Made by a program: the position numbers and the translations under genes. Below are positions 39,406 through 49,013 of a stretch of DNA of 64,000 bases, one piece after another. Position 1 is the stretch's first letter. Each line of letters begins with the position of its first letter. The notes beneath the pieces are model-generated. The model had not been told where the DNA came from, searched no databases, and worked only from the letters and a program-made list of their open reading frames with translations. This stretch comes from Adiantum capillus-veneris. Lineage: Eukaryota > Streptophyta > Polypodiopsida > Polypodiales > Pteridaceae. The stretch spans positions 127,747,317 through 127,811,316 of the forward strand of contig CM043958.1 of assembly GCA_014529385.2 (NCBI GenBank), in the 5' to 3' direction.

Positions 39406-40774
39406 CCTTCTTGGACATATGTCCTAACCGGCTATGCCACAAAGAAACATTCGACTGCTCGGTTACATTGATTACATTTTTAGAGACATTTGATACATAA
39501 ATCATGTAAAGTCCTCCAGACTTTACTCCATGTGCTACTGTCATAGAACCCTTGGATATCTTCCACATGTTCTGTCCAAAAGTGGTGACGTAGCCAGCAT
39601 CATCAAGTAAACCTGTGCTGATCAAGCTCTTTGTAATTGCGGGAACATGTCTCACATTCTTTAGCGTGAAAGAAGAGCCATTCTGAAACTTCAATTGAAC
39701 ATCTCCAACACCTAAGATCTCACATGTCTGCCCATTGCCTAGCCGAACATGATCTTTAGTGGTCACATAAGAAGTAAACCACTCCTTGTTTGGAGACACA
39801 TGAAGTGATGCCCCTGAGTCTATTATCCAGTCACTCAGTGCATTTCCATCAGATGCTGTAAGAAGAGCTGAGTCCATTGTATTCTTCAAGAAGTAGATGT
39901 CTCCTGACACTAGACTGTCATCCTCTACAACAGTGTTTGTCACATTTATTTCTTGAATCTTCACTGAGGACTTGTTCTTCTCACCATGGTCTTCAGCTTT
40001 CTCTTTGTCTTTTTCTGCTTTCCATTCTCTGCAATCTCTTTTCATGTGACCCTTCTTGCCACAATGGTAGCATTCTATGTCACTCTTGCCTTTAGCACTG
40101 CGGAACTTGCTACGAGACTGATTTCTCTTTCCACCTTTGTACTTTTCTTTGGTCCTTCCCCTGACAACTAAGGCTGTTCCTTTGCCTTTGTCCATTGTCT
40201 TTCTATTGGTTTCTTCAGTAAGCAGACTTCCTTCTACACCTGCTATGTTCAAACCATCTGGAGGTGCAGAATTACTCAAAGCTGTGCGAAAAGTGTCCCA
40301 ACTTTCCGACAATGTGATCAACAGGAACATAGCTCTAACAGGTTCATCAAACTTGACACCTTGAGCTGACAACTGACTATAGATTGTGTTGAATTCATTC
40401 AGATGATTGGACATAGGTGTCCCTTCTTTCATCTTCAAGTCAACAAGCTTCTTAAGCCAGTATACTTGTGAAGCCGCACTCTGCTTCTCATAAAGATCAC
40501 TCAGCTTTAACCATGCTTGATAAGCCGACATCTCGTCTGCTACATTGAAGTAAACGCTTTCTGGCAAAGTCAGCATAATGGTAGAAAGTGCCAATTCATC
40601 CATTTCGCTCCATTCATCTTCGTCCATATCTTCTGGTTTTATCCCCTTGAGCTTTATAGGTTTTATCTGCTTCTTTTGTACCAACACGTGCCAAATCTGC
40701 TTCTTCCACAATGGGAAATTGGTTCCATCCAGCTTCTTGATATTGTAAAGAGCAGTGTACTGTGATCCAACCAT
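39383..40774 (-). CDS. copia Gag-protease polyprotein segment (463 codons)
   Basis: ATG at 40774, 1.1 kb after the primer site, starts the copia polyprotein. Residues 1-200 are the Gag domain (UBN2/DUF4219 type; 'L-D-G-T-N-F-P-L-W-K'). A basic linker is followed by the CCHC knuckle C235-x2-C-x4-H-x4-C248. The protease active site D-S-G-A is at 319-322. The start of the GAG-pre-integrase domain ('L-W-H-S-R-L-G-H-M') is near the C-terminus, after which a single-base frame change truncates the frame. This part is intact and could still be translated into Gag particles and protease. Whether transcripts exist cannot be told from sequence. Confidence 0.93.
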   Translation of the reverse strand: MVGSQYTALYNIKKLDGTNFPLWKKQIWHVLVQKKQIKPIKLKGIKPEDMDEDEWSEMDELALSTIMLTLPESVYFNVADEMSAYQAWLKLSDLYEKQSAASQVYWLKKLVDLKMKEGTPMSNHLNEFNTIYSQLSAQGVKFDEPVRAMFLLITLSESWDTFRTALSNSAPPDGLNIAGVEGSLLTEETNRKTMDKGKGTALVVRGRTKEKYKGGKRNQSRSKFRSAKGKSDIECYHCGKKGHMKRDCREWKAEKDKEKAEDHGEKNKSSVKIQEINVTNTVVEDDSLVSGDIYFLKNTMDSALLTASDGNALSDWIIDSGASLHVSPNKEWFTSYVTTKDHVRLGNGQTCEILGVGDVQLKFQNGSSFTLKNVRHVPAITKSLISTGLLDDAGYVTTFGQNMWKISKGSMTVAHGVKSGGLYMIYVSNVSKNVINVTEQSNVSLWHSRLGHMSKKDGNLVSF

Positions 40775-41871
40775 AGCTACGCTTCACAGTGGTTTACTTT
40801 CCTGGGAAAAATTCGGCAAAGTTTCCCCTGTAAACTGACCTCTGAACCAATATCAACCTGTCAAATGAACCAAGAAAGCTTCAGATTCTGCATAAATTTC
40901 GGCAGAGTCTCCTTTGTAAAATGGCTCTAGTGTACTCAAAAACAGACCAAAAAACAGCTCAAAAAACACTATCTCTCTGACACTGTAAGCTGCGGGTAAA
41001 CCTGTCCTGCACCTGTACTGTCTCTGACTGTCCTATCACTGTCCTGTAAGCATAGACTGCGACAATGCCTCAACGGAAGTAAAGCAAAGATGCAATCCCA
41101 ACTGTCTAACTCACAGTCAATACATCCTAGCTGCCTATCTAAGGGTGCTCGAGGGATCGCTCCAAGACCTGTATCACCGAAAGGATCTCAACATTCGAGA
41201 ATCCCCCAGCTCAATAAAATCTCACTCGACCCTCAACAAAGGCTGCAGTAAATCTGACAGTACATAGACTTCCCACAAAGTCATACATCCACAAATTTCC
41301 CACTGTGTGCTGTAACCGCTGCGGCGGTTGTTTGCTGCGTGACTCACAGCCAGCAAACCCTCAACAGACATACATCATCTCTGACAATACATCCCATGTG
41401 GAAGTACCTGCAATGTCAGGATGAAATCTGGAATATCAAGCAGCAAACACAAGCTACCTGATGAACTAGTGGATGTCGCCTACAGTCTGTGTAGATGCGC
41501 CCATGTCGTATGTGACACGCCTCTAAGAACTGTGAGCCGTCCTTCGATGTGTAGACAGCCACAAATCAACACTCTGGGAGTGTCGATATCCTCAGCACCT
41601 GCATTCGTAGGCCGAAAAACCCCAAATTTGCAGAGTCGGATCTGCACCCGTCGAGACCACGTAGTCGAAAATGGCCTGCGCAGACCTTTGTCGAAGCCGA
41701 ACGGTGGCCGAGATGACCTCAGAATGAAATTCTGACAGCACCAAGCCCTTTGGGCGCTCCCTCGAGATATTGGGGCCGTGTCTTCGCCTGTCGAATTTCA
41801 CTCCAATCTGAGCTGGTGACTCTAGACTCCTGCAGTGCTGCCCGAGCCTCGATCTGAGCTCTTATACCAGT
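40775..41871 (-). other. copia leader with primer-binding site
   Basis: The minus-strand sequence after the 5' LTR reads ACTGGTATAAGAGCTC, one mismatch from the plant initiator-tRNA(Met) site TGGTATCAGAGC. About 1.1 kb of untranslated leader follows before gag, longer than is usual for copia. Part of it is shared with the older family member at about 4985-5070. Confidence 0.8.
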
Positions 41872-42063
41872 TGAAGGAGTACGAGCGGAAGTGCGACGCG
41901 AGAGAGAGTGCGAGAAGAAGAGCACGACGATATGGTGAACTCGCTCTACTGTAATGTGTAGAGCATAGTGAGTTCTTATTAGGTTTTTACAAAAGAATAT
42001 GTGTACATACCTGGCGGCCCGCCCACTTACCTGGGCGACCACATTGGGCTTTATACCCCAACA
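41872..42063 (-). repeat. copia 5' LTR (192 bp)
   Basis: Differs from the 3' LTR only at the fifth base from its lower-coordinate end and at one T/C in the GATGAT/GACGAT stretch. Followed on the plus strand by the target duplication GTGAG. Confidence 0.95.
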
Positions 42064-44158
42064 GTGAGGACTTTGCTAGAAAGCGTCTATAGTATGCACA
42101 TATACCTATGAAGCTTCTTAGTTCATGAAGATTCCTTGGTTTAGTCCATCGTTTTATTACCTCTAACTTTGATGTATCCATTTGGATGCCATCTTGAGAG
42201 ATAATGTAACCTAAATACTGAATCTCTTGTAAGAAAAATTCACCTTTCTTTTGATTAACATAAAGTTTATTCTCTCTAAAACTTGAAATATTACCTAGAG
42301 GTGTTGCTTGTGTTTGTCTAATGAATTAGAGTAGATGATGATATCATCAAAGAACACTCCAGTAAAGGTTCGATGAGGCATGAATAGCTTCTCCATCAAC
42401 CGGTTGAATGTGGTTGGTGCATTGGTCAAGCCAAAAGGCATGACAATGTATTCGTAAAGACCAAATGTAGTGAAAAATGTAGTCTTTACAATGTCTTGAT
42501 CAACTATCCTTATTTGATGATAGCCACTTTTTAGGTCAATCCTACTGAAGTAGGTGGACCGTTGTAGCTTATCAAATTGGTATTCTACCCATGGAACGGG
42601 AAACCTATTCTTGATAGTGATCCTATTTAGTGCTCTATAGTCAACACACATACGATATGTGCCGTCTTTCTTTTACACTTGTAGCACAGGAGAAAAAAAT
42701 GGAGATGATCTAGGTCTAACCATGCCCTTCTCAACTAAATCATGCACTTTTTGCATAATCTCCTCTTGTGGAGCTTGAGAAACTCTATAAGGAGGTTTGT
42801 TAGGCGGTGAACTTCGTGGAAGAAGTTCAATTGCATGGTCATCATTGCCTCATTTAGGAGGTAGCTCACAAGGGATGTCGTGAATAAAGATATTTTGAAA
42901 CCCCTTGAGAAAATTGGATAGCTCTAATTCCTTTTGATTGTGTTTATTTTGTTTTGCTAAAACATTAGGTTCATTTTGAGAGTCTTTAACAAAAATCATG
43001 TACACAAAAATAGAGCTCTTTATTGACTTATTGAAAGCTTGTGTATGTACAATGGGTATGCTATTACCCATTTCCTTAGCATCTATGTACATATCTTTTT
43101 CCTTGAACCTAAAGGAGATTCTCCTTTCAAGGAATTTGACATTGGCAGGCATGCAATCAAACCATGGTGCCCCTAGGATTACATCCTCATGCTTGAGAGG
43201 AGAGATTAAAAAAGTCCTCTTTGTCCACATAGCTTTGTACATGGAGCCTCAATTTCCCGATTAAGGGAGTGAGTGAAGCTTCTTGCCCCTTGAAAGAACC
43301 GTCTGCAGGTAGGACATCTCCCATCTCGTAAGCTTGTATGCATAGCTTGGTGGCCAACTCTGTGGATACGAAATTGTGAGTAGGTCAAAGAATCATGTTT
43401 TCTAACCTTTCCCCGAGCATGCCATAGAGGATATCCTTTGTGGTGGGTTTCCTCCTCTTGGATTTTGACCAAGGTAGTCCTAGGAGGCTCGACGGGTGTT
43501 CTTTTGGGGACAAGCGTGGTACGCATGCCCTTGCTCACTGCACTTGAAACAACGGTTATCCTTTCGATAATGCTCAAGCTCTTTAGGAGAGAGTTTATTT
43601 TTGCCTTTATAAACTCCCTTCTTTTAGCTTTGTTGAAATTTCCCTTAGGAGACTTTTGGAAATTGTCCTTCCCCTTAGGCTCATTGGAGCCGTTGTTTTC
43701 CATGGGCTTAAAATTTCTTTTAGCCCCCGTTTGGAAATTGATTTGAGAAGCCACCATAGTATGGTGTATAACCGCGGATATGGTGTGTGGCCTTTGGGAG
43801 TTGACATACTCCGCCATTTCTTCAGTTAAGCCCGCAAAAAATTGTTGCCTTTTCTCTCCAAAATCCAACTTCTTGAAGACAGTGGCTTTGAGTTGTAAGT
43901 CCCAAAACTTGTCTACATATTTTTGAATGGATTCATAGGGAGAGAGCTTCAAGCTTCACCATTTGGTGAGTACTTTTTCTTTGGTATCGGTGGCCAAAAA
44001 CTGCTTAATATTGGAAGCCTCTTAAATCTTTCCATGTTTGTGGAGCTTCACCGTTGGCCTGTAGTCTAGACCACCATTGTCTGGCAGACTTTTGAAAGTG
44101 CATAGCCACATGGCGTAGCTTAGAGGACTCCGTGAAGCCCTCATCTCTGTGATACCAA
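42064..44158 (-). pseudogene. gypsy internal copy 2, 5' part (Gag, protease, RT)
   Basis: Minus strand: partial Gag from LTR c down to about 43206 with a frameshift, an intact CCHC knuckle ('C-F-K-C-S-E-Q-G-H-A-Y-H-A-C', about 43512-43555), the protease to RT linker (43242-42850), and RT 42651-42295 with 'F-F-D-D-I-I-I-Y-S' as the catalytic box and 'M-P-F-G-L-T-N-A-P'. A TAA at 42673-42675 stands at the same codon as in copy 1. The copia insertion interrupts the segment just after the 'E-L-R-S-F-I-G' connection motif. It joins the 34207-36545 part once the insertion is set aside. Confidence 0.92.
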
Positions 44159-45737
44159 TGTAACATTTAATGGCCTAGTAACTATAGCATGAACATAGTG
44201 AGCATTTCATTAGAATAGATTCCTAATGAGAATAACAAGAGTGCTTGGGTGGAGAGAGAAACAAAAAGCATAACACCTAGCTAGATAGCATGAACAATAC
44301 TTCAAAAGAGAGAGGAATTAAGAAATTGACAACAGTTGAGGACCGTATTTTCATGGAGCCGGTCCCCCCTCCAAAAGGCTTTGTATTATGGTTTTTCCCA
44401 TCAAGAGAGACATTTTACAATACAATTCTTTGTGTTCCTTCAATACTAGATAGTGCAATGAAGATGGAAACTTCAAGCACTAAGCAAAACACTTATCAAA
44501 CAAAACATCAATTCCCTCATGGTCTCAGACCCAAGACCTCACACACCTTCGAAGATGGTGAGAGCTAGCGGGGTATGAGAGTGATTGAGAGGAAGAAGGA
44601 GTAGTCTTACGAGAAAGATGTACATCTCCTCACATAATCACTCATATCAACATAACTTAGCTTAGTTATTAGCATGGTAGAGGATATGAGCATGCATTGA
44701 AGCTTGGATCTTGGTTGGATTTGGATCCCAAAGCCAAGAGTTGTTGGTGTAGGCCTCCCTTCTCACAAGGTTGGAGTAGGTGATAAGCTTTCCATTAAAG
44801 CTTGAGAACAGAGATAGAGTTTTCTTACTCTACACATGAGCTTGTGTGAGTGTGTAAGTGAATAATTCCTTTGATAAATCAGCCCCCTCTCTCTCTTGGT
44901 CGACCCCCCTTACTATTTGCTCATGCTCACTCCCTATTGGACTTCCCCAGGCTCAGCTAATGGAAATTAAGCAGCATAAGTGATAGCCTTCTGACATGTG
45001 TCCCCCTTTCCCCTTTTGTGAGAGCTTTTGCTAATTAATTAATGCAACTAAACTCTAATTGGACCCCTTTGTCTCCTGACCAATAGGAATTAGGCAAGCA
45101 ATTCGGTTGTTGAATGCTCATTGGACCCCTAGGGAGACTGTCCAATAGTCTTCCAGAGAGTTTAATTCTTATTAGTTCTTTTATTAAGTGTTTTTAAATT
45201 AATTAAACTAGACTTACTCTAGCCTAATTCTCATTGGTCCACCTCCAAGGCCATCCAATAGGATTTGAGTACACCTTGTGGGCATCTGGGCTAGGGAGCT
45301 GACATGTGTCCCTGTTTCCCCTTGTGTACAGAGGAAGGTTGTGTGTGTGTGTGAGAGAGTTTCTCTCTCATCCCCTACTTCTTGGGCTCGCCCCCTCCTT
45401 TGTAGGGCTTGAGAAAGACTTTTGGGACACACACAAAGCATCCAATTTCCCTAGGCTTTTGACCTTTGGACAAAGCCTTTGAATTTTGGAACCTTAGCAT
45501 TTTGGAATCTTGATGGGCTGAACCTTAGGGTCTTTTAAGCCCATTGTTGCACATTGCTCTTTTGCAGATGGCCCCCACCTTTGGAATTCTATTTTCCCTC
45601 CTTTGGATCCCTACTGTGGCCGGTCTGCTAGCTTAACCAATATTCTAGCTTTTTCTCCCCTGTCACTTCCCCATACTAAATGATCAGTTTAACATGAGAA
45701 AATCATTTGGGAGAATTAGATATTGATTATTATGACA
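44159..45737 (-). repeat. gypsy array LTR 'c' (1.58 kb), outermost 5' LTR
   Basis: Same ends and content as LTRs a and b. It has the shortest C-run (about five) and a short GT tract. The outer flank (45738-45742, TACCT) does not repeat the flank of LTR a (TTTAA), so there is no target duplication around the array. Confidence 0.88.
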
Positions 45738-45976
45738 TACCTTCTCTGCTTCGGGCACTTGATGAAGCTCATCTCCTTTACATATCCATAAAGATACTTT
45801 GTTACATCTTTACCATTAAATTGGTCAATTTTCTTCACCACAGATTGAAGTGCTTTGGTGGAGGAAAGCTCCCTCCTTTCTGCAGCTTGTTGTTGCTGCA
45901 TAAACACCACAAAGGCTTGGATTATTTGCATTGTAGCTGGATCAAACCGAACCCGCTGTTGCTCATGCTGCTCCAT
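45738..45976 (-). pseudogene. 5' end of gag of the outer element
   Basis: ATG at 45976 opens a frame with a Gln/Glu-rich start, a coiled-coil-like 'M-Q-Q-Q-Q-A-A-E-R-R-E-L' and 'F-N-G-K-D-V-T-K-Y-L', a phrase found in Gag of some plant gypsy elements. It runs without a stop into the end of LTR c, where the original reading is cut. It lies just after the outer LTR and its primer site, so it is the start of that older element's gag. Confidence 0.6.
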
Positions 45977-46061
45977 AGCTTTAAAGATTTAATTTGAAAC
46001 CTTCAATGAAGCTTTTCAACCCTCACTCTAGCTTACTTTCGCGTCGGGCTCACCAAACTTG

Positions 46062-46549
46062 TGTCAAGAAGTGCGGAGTGCGGCTAGGAAAGCACTAGGC
46101 CTCTAACTGTGAGAGCTCGTAGCAAAATCAAGCAAGTCATAGAAGATTTGAGGCTAACAACACACTCAAAATAAAAAACTCCAGCCATGAAATATTATAT
46201 TTGAAAAAGAACCAAGCTCAACTCAAAACTCTTGTGTATGTGATGATTTGGTGTAGCCTCGCTTCCAATTACACAGTTGCAGTGCTCTTTCGCCCTAATA
46301 AAAACCCTATACAAACGCTTCAATTCTCCGTCTTAGCCATTTCATGGAATCTTCATAACTTCATTATACATTCCCAATTAGGTATTTGAAGAGGGAAAAC
46401 CCTAGTTGGGGGCCTCACAGCATGGGACTACACTAGCATACCATATGTGCCGGATTTGTATCCCTTTGCAGAGGATCTTAAAGTGTTGATATTGATGTTC
46501 TAAAATGTTCCCTCACTCCTCATAGTCATGGTACCATGAGTGATGTGAA
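46062..46549 (-). repeat. outer LTR, 5' copy (about 488 bp)
   Basis: Homologous to 26039-26552 with many small differences. Minus-strand sequence just after its sense end reads CAAGTTTGGTGAGCCCGACG, containing TGG plus a tRNA-like run that may be the primer site. Its other end shows GTGAAA where copy 1 shows GTGGCA, so the terminal dinucleotide has decayed. Confidence 0.65.
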
Positions 46550-47284
46550 ATTTTGAGCCTTTTTTGACTAATTTTGGCCTAAAATGCCCTTTCCCCCCCA
46601 TAAAAGGCCGAAACAAGCCGAGAAAAATCCCTAAAATTGTGGAAAAATCCATTGGGCTTAAATTTCATCTTGAACTTCATTTTACCAATTGTAAAGCACT
46701 CTAGAAGCATCTCTTACACCCGCGCATGAAACCTACTGTTTTTAGGCGAGATCGTTTGCAATGAACTTTCTAGGCAAAATGAACGTGCCACTTCGATACA
46801 CTTGACATTTAATTTGTACATTTCTAAATCAAAGTAGGCATATATTTATGTGAAAAAACATGCCATAGTGCCACGTCTAGGGCCTTGCTGTCCTAGCAAG
46901 GTATATACAGAACTGCAACCGTGACATTTATTTTTGCATATATCACACTATGTACATCATAACATTTGGTCCCACATAACAAAAGCATTGGGAGTGAGGT
47001 AGATATTTTAGTTTCACATTATACACGTGCCATGGCACGACAACGAGAGGCTTAGTTATCAGTTATTTGAAAAAATAACTATGCCTCATTCTTGGTCACA
47101 AGCAAAAAGGAGCATTAAATGAATAACTATGCCCACCCTTTGTAACTATGTCGATTTTGGCATAGTTGTGAGGTTCAAGGCGTAGTTGGGAGGATGGATG
47201 AATAACTAAGCCTTGAGTGACCATGCAAGAGGCTCATTATGCTTTTAATTCTTTGTCCTGGCATAGTTGGCTTAGTTATATCTA
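46550..47284. other. no gene; short AACTATGCC/AACTAAGCC repeats
   Basis: The motifs ATAACTATGCC, AACTAAGCC and their complements recur between about 47045 and 47280 and form small inverted repeats, for example GAGGCTTAGTTAT with a near-complement 25 bases on. This may be MITE debris. Nothing coding was seen. Confidence 0.45.
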
Positions 47285-47306
47285 CTAGTACGGCCAGCGG
47301 GCTTCG

Positions 47307-47347
<41 letters not shown>

Positions 47348-47389
47348 TCTCTTCTTCTTCTTCTCTCTTTCTCTCTCTGCTCGATGTGT

Positions 47390-47755
<366 letters not shown>

Positions 47756-47801
47756 AGCCAATATATGAAATAATAGTATGATGTTGTTAGGACTACACTC
47801 G

Positions 47802-47975
47802 CGAGTCTCTCCTACTTAGTTATTCCAATGAAAAATATGAGAAATCTCTGCACAGCAAACGTTGATTAGCATCATCCAACGACCAATTTTCGAGTCTCTC
47901 TTACTTAGTTATTTCAATGCAAAATCTGAGAAAGCTCTACAATGTGCCCTAATTAGCGTCATCTAACGACCAATT
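47802..47975. repeat. tandem duplication, about 2 x 88 bp
   Basis: CGAGTCTCTC starts at 47802 and 47891. Both units contain 'TACTTAGTTATT(C/T)CAATG' and end with 'AACGACCAATTTT'. They are moderately diverged. Confidence 0.88.
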
Positions 47976-48255
47976 TTGCATAGAGAGACAATGTCATCAT
48001 TCGAATTTCCAAGAGCTCCGTACGAGGGGCTAGACATTGGGCACAATAATTACACCTGCAGCAGTGAAGGTTGCAACCCTGCATGGACACTAGGCTCAAC
48101 CATCTGATCACAAGTTACAACTCCCAAAGATATTGACATTGTCATGGATGGTTTGTCTCAAGCCATCATGTAAGAGATAGTGAGAGCATAGGTTGATGCA
48201 TCACCCATGGTATCGGAGACACTCTTTACTTGTTGAGACAACATGTTTCATACTA

Positions 48256-48560
48256 GCATGTGAGGCCACTTGGGATCCGGAGTTAATGGAGTCAATGTAT
48301 CATCGAGCCTGGTCTGCTTTGGTGACTTGAAGGCCTTGTAACTACCCACCACTTAATATGACTTGCAAGGTTGGCTTTTTTGGAGATGAGGCACTTTTTT
48401 TTACTTGGGGTAGCACTAGTTTTTTGTTTTTTCGACGATAGCAAGATTGATGGCATCGCTTTTTTTAGTTGGGACAGTACTGTTCTTTTTTCGATAATAG
48501 CAAGGCTAGTGCTCTGCGCCATTGGATTAAGTTTTATAGTTAGCTCAGGATTGAGCCAAG
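48256..48560. repeat. dispersed repeat, copy 2
   Basis: Partner of 25671-25999. It ends about 30 bases before the proximal segmental duplicate begins. Confidence 0.8.
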
Positions 48561-48589
48561 TTGCTCTTTCTCTCTCTGTTTGCTATGTG

Positions 48590-48847
48590 CCCGGAGGCTA
48601 CAGAGTACACTATGGACGAAGCAGATCATGAGACGTGTCAGGGCCCCCCCTTTTATAATAGTATAGATAGATAGATAACTAAGCCAACTAAGCCTCGCTT
48701 GACCAAGATAAAGACATTTTAACATGAACATTGAGAGGTTTTGAACTCAAGATGTGATGCGAGAGAGCAAGCTGACTTTTGCCTGTGCGCGTCGGCGGAA
48801 TGCCGCAGAGCTCCTCAGCACGTCCTTCTCTTGTTCTGCAGATAAGA
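48590..48847. repeat. segmental duplication upstream of the POE gene, proximal copy
   Basis: Carries the Helitron 5' end (minus strand, at 48667) but lacks the 3' hairpin and CTAG end, so the Helitron here is truncated. The G-box palindrome has one substitution (TGAGACGTGTCA, 48629-48640). A (TAGA) expansion follows the Helitron end. Confidence 0.82.
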
Positions 48848-48930
48848 GCAGCACGACGTTGATCGTTCTGGAAAGAGCCCATGTGTTGAAAAGCTATGGT
48901 GATACTCCCATAACGTGCGCAGCAGCTCTC

Positions 48931-48940
48931 CTATAAATGC
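48931..48940 (+). promoter_or_regulatory. TATA box of the POE gene
   Basis: CTATAAATGC fits the plant TATA consensus and lies 83 bases upstream of the ATG at 49014. This predicts a transcription start near 48962-48970 and a 5' leader of about 50 bases. It also shows that the in-frame ATG at 48915 is upstream of transcription. Confidence 0.8.
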
Positions 48941-49013
48941 ACCAGGTAGTCCTCTTCTCTATCCGTACCAACTACTAAGTGCATTTCTTCTTGATAAAGA
49001 AGCTGCTGACCTT

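Larger units (their letters stand above)
36551..42063 (-). mobile_element. Ty1/copia retrotransposon, nearly complete, nested in the gypsy RT region
   Basis: The ends are two 192-bp LTRs (36551-36742 and 41872-42063) that differ at only two positions. A 5-bp target duplication, GTGAG, flanks it (36546-36550 and 42064-42068). The other gypsy copy keeps the empty site as one GTGAG at about 30519. The element reads on the minus strand: LTR, primer site ACTGGTATAAGAGCTC, 1.1-kb leader, gag-protease (40774-39383), integrase (to 38696), RT-RNase H (38695-36800), polypurine tract (AAGTGGGAGG, just above 36742) and LTR. Two frame disruptions and one stop split the polyprotein. At 5.5 kb it is of normal length for a plant copia. 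Confidence 0.97.

Noticed and set aside
44159-45737. Reading the 1.58-kb repeat as an insertion or intron within one gag, joining 45738-45976 to 44158
   Set aside because: The same repeat occurs at the other two internal-region ends with TG...CA termini, primer site and polypurine tract. The two gag pieces are of different Gag types.
48915-49013. Upstream in-frame ATG for the POE gene (33 extra residues)
   Set aside because: It is upstream of the TATA box at 48931 and would bury the signal peptide.
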